Assembly: GCA_016744455.1 (NCBI GenBank)
Contig: JADGEI010000001.1
Span: 62,001 to 126,000, forward strand
Direction: 5' to 3'
Length of the DNA: 64,000 bases
Source of the DNA: Alcanivoracaceae bacterium
Lineage (GTDB): Bacteria; Pseudomonadota; Gammaproteobacteria; Xanthomonadales; Marinicellaceae
Notes under the pieces: generated by a model
The model's database searches: none
The model's input: the letters and a program-made list of their open reading frames with translations, nothing else
What the model was told of the DNA's origin: nothing
Position numbers and translations under genes: made by a program
In this document: positions 42,971 to 52,300 of the stretch, piece by piece
Layout of the letters: each line of letters opens with the position of its first letter
How positions within the stretch are numbered: the stretch's first letter is position 1

Positions 42971-43339
42971 ATGAGTGATATAATTAAACAACTGGAAGCT
43001 GAGCAAATGGGTCAAGATATCCCTAAGTTCAATCCAGGAGACACCGTAATTGTTGGTGTAAAAGTAATCGAGGGTAAGCGTGAACGTGTTCAGAATTTTG
43101 AAGGCGTTGTTATTGCTAAGAAAAATCGTGGTCTAAATTCAGCTTTCACAGTTCGTAAGATTTCTTACGGTGAAGGTGTTGAACGTGTGTTCCAAACATA
43201 CAGTCCAATGATTGCTAATATTGAAGTTAAGCGTCGTGGTGATGTTAGACGTGCTAAACTTTACTTCTTACGTGGACTAGAAGGTAAGGCTGCAAGAATT
43301 AAAGAAAAATTAGCAGTTAGAAAAGGAGGTAGCAAGTAA
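42971..43339 (+). CDS. rplS: 50S ribosomal protein L19
   Basis: Large-subunit protein of 122 residues located at the 30S-50S interface. Motifs: [43 protein letters not shown] and the C-terminal [21 protein letters not shown]. It is preceded by a 146-bp leader after trmD, which contains a near-palindrome AGAATGTACGTTCT at about 42877-42890. Its stop codon overlaps the next start codon (TAATG). Confidence 0.97.
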   Translation: MSDIIKQLEAEQMGQDIPKFNPGDTVIVGVKVIEGKRERVQNFEGVVIAKKNRGLNSAFTVRKISYGEGVERVFQTYSPMIANIEVKRRGDVRRAKLYFLRGLEGKAARIKEKLAVRKGGSK

Positions 43340-43575
43340 TGGCTAGAGTATGTCAAGTAACAGGAAAAAGACCTGTAACAGGAAACAATGTTCCTCACTC
43401 ATTAAAAAGAACTAGACGTCGTTTTTTACCAAACCTTCATAATCATAAGTTTTGGGTTGAAAGTGAAAACCGTTTTGTTAAGCTTCGCGTATCTTCTAAA
43501 GGCATGCGTATAATCGATAAAAAAGGTATAGATGCAGTTCTTGTAGATGTACGTAAAAACGGTATAAAGGTGTAA
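43339..43575 (+). CDS. rpmB: 50S ribosomal protein L28
   Basis: A 78-residue L28: [21 protein letters not shown] followed by [21 protein letters not shown]. Normal length for proteobacteria. Start codon overlaps the rplS stop by one base, with AAAGGAGG 9 bp upstream. Its location in this operon is unusual; rpmB-rpmG are normally a separate pair near dfp or radC. Confidence 0.97.
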   Translation: MARVCQVTGKRPVTGNNVPHSLKRTRRRFLPNLHNHKFWVESENRFVKLRVSSKGMRIIDKKGIDAVLVDVRKNGIKV

Positions 43576-43578
43576 ATC

Positions 43579-43764
43579 ATGCGTGAGAAAATTAAATTAG
43601 TATCAACAGCAACACACACAGGTGGAAAAAAAGATGGTCAAAAAACCGGTCATTACTACACCACTACTAAAAACAAAAAGACAACTCCTGATAAACTTTC
43701 ATTTATGAAATACGATCCAGTTGTACGTAAACATGTGCTTTATAAAGAATACAAGATTAAGTAA
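43579..43764 (+). CDS. rpmG: 50S ribosomal protein L33
   Basis: A 61-residue L33, slightly longer than the usual 50-56 because of an insertion around [25 protein letters not shown]. The core [18 protein letters not shown] is conserved. The Cys pairs of zinc-binding L33 are absent, so this is the zinc-free type. Follows rpmB by 3 bp and is the last gene before the terminator. Confidence 0.95.
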   Translation: MREKIKLVSTATHTGGKKDGQKTGHYYTTTKNKKTTPDKLSFMKYDPVVRKHVLYKEYKIK

Positions 43765-43780
43765 GTATTCGTTTTAACGC

Positions 43781-43812
43781 AAAAAAACCCGCTTATACAG
43801 CGGGTTTTTTTA
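43781..43812. terminator. Bidirectional Rho-independent terminator
   Basis: AAAAAAACCCGC, loop TTATACA, GCGGGTTTTTTT. It has a perfect stem and T-runs on both strands, so it can end the ribosomal operon (+) and the SPFH lipoprotein gene (-), whose stop is at 43831. Confidence 0.9.
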
Positions 43813-43830
43813 TTGGAGTACTGTCATTAT

Positions 43831-44646
43831 TTAATTGTTTTTTAAGTTGTTTACGAGAGGGATGCCGTTTGCACCTGAAGGAATGTAAACTGTTGTATGG
43901 TTTGGTGATGAAGCCATCTTTAATTGTGCATTTATTGCCTCATGTTGTAGGTAGTTCTTTGTTAAAGTTGAATTAATAATTTTTTGAGCTTCAGCTATAC
44001 CACGTGCTTCTTCAATTCTAATTTCAGCATCTTTTATTGCTATTTCTCTTTGTGTTTCTTTTTCATCCAATAGTTGTTTTGCTGCTAATTTTTTCTCTAC
44101 TGCCTCAGTTACGATCTTTGGATAATCAATATTACCTACAACACCAGAAATGGCGATAAATGGTGTGTCAGCAAGATAAGCTACTAATTCTAACATGACA
44201 GCATCAGCAATTTCGGCTCTTTTCTCTTTAACTTCGCGGCTTTCTAAAGCCTGTACATTTTTCCTCACCATTGCTCTAAGTGGTTCTTTAATATAACGAA
44301 TGTAAAACTTAGAACCAGCATACTCTTCGACGACTGATTTAATACTGTTTTGTTTAACTTTTATAATGGTTTGAAAACGGAATGATATGTTGAGTTCATC
44401 CTTAGCCAATATATTAAATGTTTCACCGTATGTTTGTGGTCTAAAATCCACATTCTCCACCTCATTTCTCCACAAAGAAACACCAAAATTTTCAGGCCCT
44501 TTCAGTTTTCCTTGAAAACCACCTTTTCCCCATATCCGCGGGCTTTCCTTGACATAGCCTTCGTAACCGGCAGGAGTTGAGGGGTTTGAACAACCTGTAA
44601 GCAAATATAAACTACATAGTACTGTTATCAATATCAATTTACGCAT
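43831..44646 (-). CDS. SPFH/prohibitin-like lipoprotein
   Basis: A 271-residue protein with a lipoprotein signal peptide: MRKLILITVLCSLYLLTGC, a good LTGC lipobox. After about 25 residues it has an SPFH (band 7)-like domain (GYVKESPRIWG... RPQTYGETFNILAKDELNISFRFQTIIKV) and a long charged helix (EKETQREIAIKDAEIRIEEARGIAEAQKIIN) as in prohibitins. Most SPFH proteins are anchored by a membrane helix; an exported lipoprotein form is less common. The start is the ATG at 44646, which places the signal peptide at the N terminus; an ATG at 44679 would add 11 residues. Function unknown. Confidence 0.78.
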   Translation of the reverse strand: MRKLILITVLCSLYLLTGCSNPSTPAGYEGYVKESPRIWGKGGFQGKLKGPENFGVSLWRNEVENVDFRPQTYGETFNILAKDELNISFRFQTIIKVKQNSIKSVVEEYAGSKFYIRYIKEPLRAMVRKNVQALESREVKEKRAEIADAVMLELVAYLADTPFIAISGVVGNIDYPKIVTEAVEKKLAAKQLLDEKETQREIAIKDAEIRIEEARGIAEAQKIINSTLTKNYLQHEAINAQLKMASSPNHTTVYIPSGANGIPLVNNLKNN

Positions 44647-44843
44647 ATTAACCTCTTTAATAGTATGAATAATAATCATACTTAAATTAATGAACTATAT
44701 TAAGTACCAGAAGTCATTTTATGTTTTATATAGTGTTGCTTTGTATAATAAATGACCGAAGAAATTGACATATAGCCATGTTATTTAAATTACCGTAGTT
44801 TGCAATAAAAACTAATTAAATAACAACATATGTTAATAAACGC

Positions 44844-44872
44844 TTGACAGGAAAATTCATCTAGGAGATTAT
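44844..44872 (+). promoter_or_regulatory. ilvLp: Promoter of the ilv operon
   Basis: TTGACA at 44844-44849 and GATTAT at 44867-44872 with a 17-bp spacer; an overlapping TATACT at 44870-44875 would give 20 bp. It lies 35 bp before the leader peptide ATG. Confidence 0.6.
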
Positions 44873-44907
44873 ACTCGCAACATTAACAAAAGTTATCAAT
44901 CAAATAA

Positions 44908-44964
44908 ATGAATTTAATCCAAATTAATATTGTCGTCATTATTATTCTTGTCCTTATACGGTGA
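44908..44964 (+). CDS. ilvL: ilv operon leader peptide
   Basis: An 18-codon ORF, MNLIQINIVVIIILVLIR, with 7 Ile, 3 Val and 3 Leu among its 18 residues. It ends in TGA at 44964, just before an intrinsic terminator. Such a peptide is the sensor of transcription attenuation: ribosomes stalling at Ile/Val/Leu codons when charged tRNA is scarce favour an antiterminator. Too short for normal gene finding, but composition and position make it convincing. The upstream Shine-Dalgarno sequence is weak. Confidence 0.88.
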   Translation: MNLIQINIVVIIILVLIR

Positions 44965-44989
44965 GAATGGCGCACAATTGGATTTTCCA

Positions 44990-45026
44990 AAAGCCCTTCT
45001 CAAAAAAAGAGAAGGGCTTTTTTTTT
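44990..45026 (+). terminator. Attenuator terminator of the ilv operon
   Basis: AAAGCCCTTCTC, loop AAAAAAA, GAGAAGGGCTTT, then a T-run. A perfect 12-bp stem lying 25 bp after the leader stop codon and 34 bp before ilvD. Confidence 0.9.
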
Positions 45027-45059
45027 AACTAGACTAAATATACGGTAGACATTAAATAA

Positions 45060-46733
45060 ATGACATTAAATAAATATTCAAAAGCTGTAACACAAGATGA
45101 TACGCAACCAGCAGCTAAAGCCATGTTACATGCCGTTGGATTGACTAAAGAAGATCAAGCCAATCCATTGATAGGTATTGCAAGTACTGGATATGATGGC
45201 AATCCTTGTAATATGCATCTAAATGATATTGCTAAACATATTAAAGAGTCCGTTAATAAAAAAGCCTTAAATGGATTAATTTTTAACACCATTGGTATAT
45301 CAGACGGTATATCTATGGGGACCACAGGAATGCGTTTTTCTTTACCTTCACGCGATGTTATTGCTGATTCAATTGAATTAGTTACAAATGGAATGAGTTA
45401 TGATGCCAATATTTCAATCGTTGGTTGTGACAAAAATATGCCGGGTGCATTAATGGCGATGCTACGTTTCAATCGTCCATCTATATTGTTTTATGGCGGC
45501 ACAATCGCGGCAGGTTGCCATCAAGGGAAAAAACTAGATATAGTCTCTGCTTTTGAAGCATGGGGCGAAAAAGTGGCAGGAACAATGGACGAAGAAACCT
45601 ATGAGCAAATAGTCGAAAAGGCATGTCCATCTGCGGGAGCTTGTGGAGGCATGTATACTGCCAACACTATGGCGTCAGCTATAGAAGCGATGGGAATGAG
45701 TTTTCCATACAATTCATCAAATCCAGCCATTTGCCAAGAAAAGCTCGATGAATGTTTGAGTGTTGGCGATCAGGTCGAACAATTACTTATAGCTGATTTA
45801 AAACCACGAGATATTGTTACTAAAAAATCAATGGAAAATGCATTTAGACTAGTTACAGTTTTGGGTGGATCAACTAATGCAGTTTTGCATTTTCTAGCCA
45901 TTGCTGATGCTGCAGGTATAGATTTTGATTTAGCTGATTTTCAAAAAATTAGCGATAACACTCCATTTTTAGCAAACCTTAAACCCAGTGGGCAATATTT
46001 GATGGAAGATTTACATGAAATAGGAGGTGTTCCGGGTGTTATGAAGTATATGCTAGAAAATGGTATGCTACATCCAGAATGCATGACTATTACGGGTAAA
46101 ACTATAGCAGAAAATTTAGCTTCAGTTAAGTCCTTATCGCCAGTTCAAGACATAATACAACCGATTGATAAGCCAATTAAAGCAACCGGCCATATTCGTA
46201 TATTGTTTGGTAATCTAGCCAGTGAAGGCAGTGTGGCAAAAATTACAGGTAAAGAAGGATTAAACTTTAGTGGCAAAGCAAAAGTTTTCGACTCTGAAGT
46301 CGCGGTGAACAAAGGCATTGCCAATGGTGAAGTTGAAAAAGGTGATGTTGTTGTAATTCGGTATGAAGGTCCGATGGGAGGCCCAGGTATGCCAGAAATG
46401 TTAAAACCCACAGCTGCCATTATTGGAGCTGGCCTTGGCAATGATGTTGCATTAATTACTGATGGTCGATTTTCAGGTGGAACTCATGGGTTTGTGGTTG
46501 GGCATGTTTCGCCAGAAGCTCAGATTGGCGGCACAATTGCATTGGTGGAAAATGGCGACACTATTACCATCAACGCAGAAACCAACGAATTAACATTGCA
46601 TGTAAGCGATGAAGAGTTATTAACTAGAAAACAACAATGGCATGCACCTGAAATAAAGTATAAACGTGGTGTCTTGCGTAAATATGCACGTAATGTAACT
46701 TCCGCATCAAGAGGGTGTTTAACCGATGTTTAA
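45060..46733 (+). CDS. ilvD: Dihydroxy-acid dehydratase
   Basis: Dehydrates 2,3-dihydroxy-isovalerate and -methylvalerate to the 2-oxo acids of valine and isoleucine synthesis. The 557-residue protein has the Fe-S cysteines in [19 protein letters not shown] and [16 protein letters not shown]. The C-terminal half has [12 protein letters not shown] and [13 protein letters not shown]. The N terminus [23 protein letters not shown] resembles Bacteroidota IlvD more than the longer (about 612-616) enterobacterial form. First structural gene after the attenuator; overlaps ilvB by 8 bp. Confidence 0.96.
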   Translation: MTLNKYSKAVTQDDTQPAAKAMLHAVGLTKEDQANPLIGIASTGYDGNPCNMHLNDIAKHIKESVNKKALNGLIFNTIGISDGISMGTTGMRFSLPSRDVIADSIELVTNGMSYDANISIVGCDKNMPGALMAMLRFNRPSILFYGGTIAAGCHQGKKLDIVSAFEAWGEKVAGTMDEETYEQIVEKACPSAGACGGMYTANTMASAIEAMGMSFPYNSSNPAICQEKLDECLSVGDQVEQLLIADLKPRDIVTKKSMENAFRLVTVLGGSTNAVLHFLAIADAAGIDFDLADFQKISDNTPFLANLKPSGQYLMEDLHEIGGVPGVMKYMLENGMLHPECMTITGKTIAENLASVKSLSPVQDIIQPIDKPIKATGHIRILFGNLASEGSVAKITGKEGLNFSGKAKVFDSEVAVNKGIANGEVEKGDVVVIRYEGPMGGPGMPEMLKPTAAIIGAGLGNDVALITDGRFSGGTHGFVVGHVSPEAQIGGTIALVENGDTITINAETNELTLHVSDEELLTRKQQWHAPEIKYKRGVLRKYARNVTSASRGCLTDV

Positions 46734-48498
46734 AGCTGAAAACAACACGATAAAACAAATTGTCAATAAAAATTGGCAACAAATAGATAATGAAGTACAG
46801 TCAGAACAAGCTGTAAAGATGTTAGGTGCTGAAGCTATTATTAAAAGCCTTCTTGCCGAAGAAGTAGATATTATGTTTGGTTACCCTGGCGGAGCAATTA
46901 TGCCTACATATGATATCATTCATCAACAGCAGGAGAACATCAAACATGTATTGGTTAGGCATGAACAAGGTGCTGTTCTTGCGGCTCAAGGTTATGCACG
47001 AGCATCTGGTAAAGTTGGTGTGTGTATCGCCACCTCTGGACCTGGTGCTACCAATTTAATAACTGGAATTGCTGATGCTCAAATTGATTCAACACCTTTA
47101 GTTTGCATTACTGGTCAAGTGCATAGAGATTTATTGGGTACCGATGCCTTTCAAGAAACTGATATTATCGATATTTCAATGCCTATTACAAAATGGAATT
47201 ATAAGGTGACAGAAGCAGCAGAAATTCCCAAAGTTATTGCAAGGGCTTTTTATATTGCAAAATCAGGTCGACCTGGCCCTGTTTTAATTGATATTACCAA
47301 AAATGCACAAATGGATTACCTTAATTTTAGTTATAAAAAATGCCAACACTTTAATAGCTATTTACCCGAACCAACGCCATCACTGTTTTCTATTAAAGAA
47401 GCAGCTTCTCTTATTAATAATGCACAACGGCCTTTGGTAGTTTTTGGGCAAGGTGTCATTTTAGGTAATGCTGAATCAGAGTTTAAAAATTTCTTGGATA
47501 AATCAGGTGTTCCAGCAGCAGCAACTATCATGGGTATTTCAGCTATTGACAATAGCCATGAAAACCATGTTGGTGTGTTAGGTATGCATGGTAACTATGC
47601 ACCGAATTTACTTACCAATGAATGTGATGTGCTAATCGCTATTGGTATGCGTTTTGATGACCGAGTCACAGGTACATTAGATACCTATGCCAAACAAGCA
47701 AAAATTATTCATTTAGAAATTGATCAAAGTGAAATAGATAAAAATGTCACGACTGATGTGGCAGTGGTAGGCAATGTCAAATATACACTTCCACAAATAA
47801 CACAAAGAATTGTTAGTAGTGATTATTCAAGTTGGTACCAACGTTTTAAGGAGCTAGATAAACAAGAGTTTGATGCAGTAATTAAAGAGGATTTGAGGCC
47901 AACAAAAAAGGAAATGACTATGCCAGAAGTAGTTGAATTAGTGAATGAATTAACTCAACAACAGGCCATAGTCGTTACCGATGTTGGGCAACACCAAATG
48001 GCAGCTTGCCGTTATTCAAAATTTAAAAATTCTCGTTCTATGATTACATCTGGTGGATTAGGTACCATGGGATTTTGTGTGCCTGCAGCCATGGGTGCAA
48101 AATTAGCAAAACCTGATGCAATAGTTGTTGGAATTGTTGGCGATGGTGGTGTGCAAATGAACATTCAGGAGCTTGGAACTATAATGCAGTCTGAGATCGA
48201 TGTTAAAATTATTATTCTCAATAACCAGTTTCTAGGTATGGTTAGGCAATGGCAGGAGTTATATTTTGATAAAAGATACGCCTCAACAGAAATTACCAGC
48301 CCTGATTATCAGAAATTATCTGAAGCTTATGGTATTGCCTCTGTTAAAGTCTGTCGGCGCGAAGACTTGAAAAAAGCGATGCAAACAATGTTTAATCATA
48401 ATGGTGCTTATGTGTTAGAAGTGATGGTAGGACAAGAAAACAATGTGTTTCCTATGATTTCACCGGGTTGTTCAGTATCTGATATGAGGCTTAAATAA
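46726..48498 (+). CDS. ilvB: Acetolactate synthase, large (catalytic) subunit
   Basis: Thiamine-diphosphate enzyme making 2-acetolactate or 2-aceto-2-hydroxybutyrate, the first common step of branched-chain synthesis. 590 residues: catalytic Glu in [19 protein letters not shown], ThDP/Mg motif [19 protein letters not shown]...LNN near the C terminus, and [14 protein letters not shown] in the FAD-binding middle domain. About 31 N-terminal residues (up to [10 protein letters not shown]) are extra compared with most family members, so an internal start at M32 is possible, although overlap with ilvD supports the long form. Confidence 0.95.
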   Translation: MFKAENNTIKQIVNKNWQQIDNEVQSEQAVKMLGAEAIIKSLLAEEVDIMFGYPGGAIMPTYDIIHQQQENIKHVLVRHEQGAVLAAQGYARASGKVGVCIATSGPGATNLITGIADAQIDSTPLVCITGQVHRDLLGTDAFQETDIIDISMPITKWNYKVTEAAEIPKVIARAFYIAKSGRPGPVLIDITKNAQMDYLNFSYKKCQHFNSYLPEPTPSLFSIKEAASLINNAQRPLVVFGQGVILGNAESEFKNFLDKSGVPAAATIMGISAIDNSHENHVGVLGMHGNYAPNLLTNECDVLIAIGMRFDDRVTGTLDTYAKQAKIIHLEIDQSEIDKNVTTDVAVVGNVKYTLPQITQRIVSSDYSSWYQRFKELDKQEFDAVIKEDLRPTKKEMTMPEVVELVNELTQQQAIVVTDVGQHQMAACRYSKFKNSRSMITSGGLGTMGFCVPAAMGAKLAKPDAIVVGIVGDGGVQMNIQELGTIMQSEIDVKIIILNNQFLGMVRQWQELYFDKRYASTEITSPDYQKLSEAYGIASVKVCRREDLKKAMQTMFNHNGAYVLEVMVGQENNVFPMISPGCSVSDMRLK

Positions 48499-49043
48499 TG
48501 AGTATAATTACTATGGAAAAAGATGAAAAAATTTACACACTGGCACTATTTTCAAGAAATAAAGCGGGTATATTAAATCGAGTAACGGCAGTTTTTTCCC
48601 GGATTAAATTAAACATCGATAGCCTTAATGTTTCAGAAACTGAAAGTTCAGGGGTATTTCGCTATTCGATAAAAGTGCATACCACAGAGAAATTAATTAG
48701 AAGAATAACAAAACAATTGGAAAAACAAGTCGATGTTATTAAAGCAGTATTTTCAACTGATGAGTATATAGTGCAGCAAGAAATAGCCATGTACAAGATA
48801 CCTACATCTGTCATGTTAGACCATATTAAGACAGAGCAAATAATTCGTGATCACAATGCACGCATATTAACAATGCACCGTGAATATACCATTATAGAAA
48901 AAACGGGGCATAAACACGAAACACAAGATTTGTTTGATGCACTTGAACCCTATGGAATACTAGAGTTTGTTCGATCAGGACCAATCAGTATCAGTAAATT
49001 AAAAACTGAATTCCCTGATTTAAAGTACGGAAGTAAACATTAA
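48498..49043 (+). CDS. ilvN: Acetolactate synthase, small (regulatory) subunit
   Basis: A 181-residue ACT-domain subunit that activates IlvB and confers valine feedback inhibition. The N-terminal ACT domain (YTLALFSRNKAGILNRVTAVF) has the conserved N/K-x-x-G-x-L-x-R-V loop. The C-terminal domain resembles the IlvH/IlvN type (LDALEPYGILEFVRSGPISI). The start overlaps the ilvB stop by one base (TAATG). Length fits the long small-subunit class. Confidence 0.94.
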   Translation: MSIITMEKDEKIYTLALFSRNKAGILNRVTAVFSRIKLNIDSLNVSETESSGVFRYSIKVHTTEKLIRRITKQLEKQVDVIKAVFSTDEYIVQQEIAMYKIPTSVMLDHIKTEQIIRDHNARILTMHREYTIIEKTGHKHETQDLFDALEPYGILEFVRSGPISISKLKTEFPDLKYGSKH

Positions 49044-49142
49044 CAAAAATACACCTTTGCGAAAGCATGGGAACTTATAACAAAAACGAAAAGTGGACTA
49101 TGTCCATCAATACAACATAACTAAAAAAGAGAGTAATAAAAA

Positions 49143-50189
49143 ATGGCAAAACTAAATTTCGGCGGAACAATGGAAGAAGTAGTTACCCGCGAAGAATATC
49201 CACTAGATAAAGCACAAACAAACTTAAAAGACAAGACAATAGCTGTACTTGGTTACGGTGTACAAGGCCCAGGACAAGCACTAAACCTTCGCGATAATGG
49301 TTTTAATGTGATAGTCGGGCAACGACAAGAATCTTCTTCATGGGCAAAAGCCGAAAAAGATGGTTTTGTGGCAGGTAAATCATTATTTCCTATCGCTGAA
49401 GCGACTCAAAAGGCTGATATTGTTATGTATCTATTATCAGATGCAGGTCAGATTGCTGCATGGGACACAGTTAAGGAAAACCTCAATGCAGGAGATACCT
49501 TATATTTTTCCCATGGATTTGGCGTGACTTATCACGATCAAACCTCAATCATTCCACCAAAAGATGTGGACGTCGTTTTAGTTGCACCTAAAGGTTCAGG
49601 CCGCTCATTACGCACGCTGTTTTTAGATGGCAAAGGATTAAACTCAAGCTACGCTATTTTCCAAGATGCAACAGGTAAAGCGAAAGATACAGCTCTTTCA
49701 CTAGGAATTGGTGTTGGTTCTGGATATTTGTTTGAAACCGACTTCAAACGCGAAGTGTACTCTGATTTAACTGGTGAACGTGGAATTTTGATGGGTGCAA
49801 TTGCGGGCATGTTTGAAGCACAATACAATGTTCTACGTAAACATGGGCATTCACCATCTGAAGCCTTCAACGAAACGGTTGAAGAATTAACTCAAAGCTT
49901 AATGCCTTTGGTGGCAGAAAATGGCATGGATTGGATGTACGCTAATACATCAACCACAGCCCAACGTGGGGCATTGGATTGGCGACATAAATTCCGCGAG
50001 TTAAATACCCCATTATTTGAAGAGTTATACGAAAGTGTATCATCAGGCAATGAAGCGCGTATCACCATTGAAGCTAACTCCAAAGAAGATTACCGCGAAA
50101 AACTAAACGAAGAACTAAAAGAAATTCACGATTCTGAAATTTGGCAAACGGGTAAAACAGTACGTGGATTAAGACCTCAAAATTCATAA
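49143..50189 (+). CDS. ilvC: Ketol-acid reductoisomerase (NADP+), class I
   Basis: Isomerises and reduces acetolactate to dihydroxyisovalerate using NADPH and Mg2+. The 348-residue form is class I length but with the start MAKLNFGGTMEEVVTREEYPL, the pattern typical of Bacteroidota (and fungal-like) enzymes. The Rossmann motif is AVLGYGVQGPGQALNLRD; the loop GQRQESSSW after beta-2 contains Arg and Ser residues that fit NADPH. Catalytic acid residues are in SDLTGERGILMG and ETVEEL. It has a 99-bp gap after ilvN with AGAGAG before the ATG. Confidence 0.95.
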   Translation: MAKLNFGGTMEEVVTREEYPLDKAQTNLKDKTIAVLGYGVQGPGQALNLRDNGFNVIVGQRQESSSWAKAEKDGFVAGKSLFPIAEATQKADIVMYLLSDAGQIAAWDTVKENLNAGDTLYFSHGFGVTYHDQTSIIPPKDVDVVLVAPKGSGRSLRTLFLDGKGLNSSYAIFQDATGKAKDTALSLGIGVGSGYLFETDFKREVYSDLTGERGILMGAIAGMFEAQYNVLRKHGHSPSEAFNETVEELTQSLMPLVAENGMDWMYANTSTTAQRGALDWRHKFRELNTPLFEELYESVSSGNEARITIEANSKEDYREKLNEELKEIHDSEIWQTGKTVRGLRPQNS

Positions 50190-50207
50190 TTTCGTATATA
50201 AATGTTG

Positions 50208-50248
50208 AACCTGTAAATAACGGTATACTTTAGCCTTAATTACAGGTT
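50208..50248. repeat. 9-bp inverted repeat in the ilvC-yceH spacer
   Basis: AACCTGTAA (50208-50216) and TTACAGGTT (50240-50248), perfect inverse complements with a 23-base loop. No T-run follows, so it is not a standard terminator; it may be an mRNA-stabilising hairpin or nothing. Confidence 0.35.
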
Positions 50249-50397
50249 TAATACCTAAGAAATACAAATAGTATTTTGCTTGTCATAGCTATCAATCATG
50301 TTAAATAGGGAAAGGTAATAAAAAGCCTTATTCAAACATGAAAATAAATAAGCAAAATATAACAAGACCCCACTTATAAATTAATAAAAAAATAGAC

Positions 50398-51057
50398 ATG
50401 AATGAAGAAAATGAAATAGAAAAAAAATTTTTCACTCAACTAGAGGCTAGGGTAGTCGCATGCTTGATGGAAAAACACCTAACCACACCAAACAATTATC
50501 CACTAACATTAAATTCATTGGTCTTAGCTTGCAATCAAAAGTCAAATCGTGAGCTAGTCATGAATCTCACTCTGGGTCAAGTTGAACACACAGCTAATAC
50601 ATTAAGAGACCGCGGTTTAGTTAGCATTGATTATGCTGGCCGAGCAAACCATATCACTCACAGAGTTATGAATGAATTAAACTTAGATAGGAAAAAACAA
50701 TCTATTCTGACCGTTCTTATGCTGCGAGCACCACAAACCCTGAATGACATAAAAATGCGCACTAATCGTATGGTTGATTTCCATGATGTTAATGAAATTA
50801 AAGAGACACTGGATAATATGATAAGTAGTGATGAGTCCTATATTACCCAAATCTCCAAAGCCCCTGGATCACGTGAAGATCGATACACCCATACGTTATG
50901 TGGAGAATTAGAAGCCCCACAACAACAAACAGCAACTCCAGTCTCATCCACAATGCCAGGCAAAAACATCAATGAAATAGAAAGTGTTTTAAACCGTTTA
51001 AAAAAACTAGAAGCACGCGTAGAAGAACTGGAAAGTTTGATTGATAAGCAAATATGA
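50398..51057 (+). CDS. yceH: YceH family protein (DUF480)
   Basis: A 219-residue DUF480 protein of the widespread proteobacterial YceH family, predicted to contain two winged-helix domains. Conserved features: EARVVACLMEKHLTTPNNYPLTLNSLVLACNQKSNRE near the N terminus and LLMLRAP-like ILTVLMLRAPQTLNDIKMRT in the middle. A C-terminal coiled coil (IESVLNRLKKLEARVEELESLI) closes the protein. Function unknown. It overlaps ilvA by 4 bp (ATGA) and so is probably co-transcribed with it. Confidence 0.93.
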   Translation: MNEENEIEKKFFTQLEARVVACLMEKHLTTPNNYPLTLNSLVLACNQKSNRELVMNLTLGQVEHTANTLRDRGLVSIDYAGRANHITHRVMNELNLDRKKQSILTVLMLRAPQTLNDIKMRTNRMVDFHDVNEIKETLDNMISSDESYITQISKAPGSREDRYTHTLCGELEAPQQQTATPVSSTMPGKNINEIESVLNRLKKLEARVEELESLIDKQI

Positions 51058-52298
51058 AAACCACAAGACCAACAATAAAAAATATTAAAGCTGCAAAAAA
51101 ACGTATTTCTGCAGTGGTGCAAAAAACGCCGTTACTTGAAAATTTACAGTATTCAGCTATTTATTCTGCTAATGTTTTGCTTAAGCGTGAAGATTTACAA
51201 CAAGTGCGTTCCTATAAAATTCGTGGGGCTTATAACAAGATTGCGCAACATCCTGAAGTCAATCATGTTGTTTGTGCTAGTGCAGGTAACCATGCGCAGG
51301 GAGTGGCATATACGTGCCGCAAGTTAGGTATTCAGGGCACTATTTTCATGCCGGTAACAACACCCAATCAAAAGATTGAACAAGTGAAAATGTTTGGTCA
51401 TGATAAAGTTGAAGTCAAATTAATTGGTGATACTTTTGATGAAACCGGTAAATTTGCTAAAGAATTTTGTCAACAAAATAGCTACCTATACATACCACCT
51501 TTTGACGATAATGAGATAATAGAAGGGCAAGCAACGATAGCATTAGAAATTTTAGAAAAGTACCAACAAGCAATTGATTATTTGTTTCTACCAGTCGGAG
51601 GAGGTGGGTTAGCCTCTGGTATATCAACCGTATTTAAAGACTTATCACCAAACACGAAAATAATTGGTGTAGAGCCCAAGGATGCCGCTTCAATGCAGGC
51701 GGCATTTACTGCAAATAAAGTTGTTAAACTTGATAAAATCAATGGCTTTGTAGACGGAGCGGCTGTACAACAAGTTGGCGAAATTACCTATCAAATATGT
51801 AAAGATAATATAGATGAGATAATTACTGTTGATGATGGCTTAATTTGCCAAACGATATTAAACTTATACAATAAAGATGCCATAGTTGTAGAGCCAGCTG
51901 GAGCCTTATCATTAGCCGGACTTGAACAATATGCCAATAAAATCAAAAATAAAACCGTGGTTTGCATACTAAGTGGTAGTAATAATGACATCACTCGTAT
52001 AGAGGAAATTCGTGAAAAAGCTTTACTCTATGGAGGGTTGAAGCATTACTTTATGGTTCGTTTCCCTCAACGTGCAGGTGCACTCAAAGAATTCGTAGCA
52101 GAAATACTTGGGGAAAATGACGATATCACTTATTTCCAGTACCATAAAAAACATAACCGTGCTCATGGCCCAGCTATAGTTGGGATAGAATTAAAAAACA
52201 CACGTGATTTTAAACCTTTAGTTAAACGCATGAAAGCCAAAGATTTTTACAGTGATTACCTTAATGATAAACCAGAATTATTTAGTATGATGATGTGA
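51054..52298 (+). CDS. ilvA: Threonine dehydratase (deaminase), short form
   Basis: PLP enzyme converting threonine to 2-oxobutyrate and ammonia, the entry step to isoleucine. K55 in SYKIRGAYNK is the Schiff-base lysine; PVGGGGLASG binds PLP phosphate. At 414 residues it has a single C-terminal ACT-like domain (HYFMVRFPQRAGALKEFVAEIL), whereas E. coli IlvA (514) has two. That short form with ITYFQYHKKHNR resembles Bacteroidota enzymes. It overlaps yceH by 4 bp and ends the operon. Confidence 0.93.
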   Translation: MKTTRPTIKNIKAAKKRISAVVQKTPLLENLQYSAIYSANVLLKREDLQQVRSYKIRGAYNKIAQHPEVNHVVCASAGNHAQGVAYTCRKLGIQGTIFMPVTTPNQKIEQVKMFGHDKVEVKLIGDTFDETGKFAKEFCQQNSYLYIPPFDDNEIIEGQATIALEILEKYQQAIDYLFLPVGGGGLASGISTVFKDLSPNTKIIGVEPKDAASMQAAFTANKVVKLDKINGFVDGAAVQQVGEITYQICKDNIDEIITVDDGLICQTILNLYNKDAIVVEPAGALSLAGLEQYANKIKNKTVVCILSGSNNDITRIEEIREKALLYGGLKHYFMVRFPQRAGALKEFVAEILGENDDITYFQYHKKHNRAHGPAIVGIELKNTRDFKPLVKRMKAKDFYSDYLNDKPELFSMMM

Positions 52299-52300
52299 TT

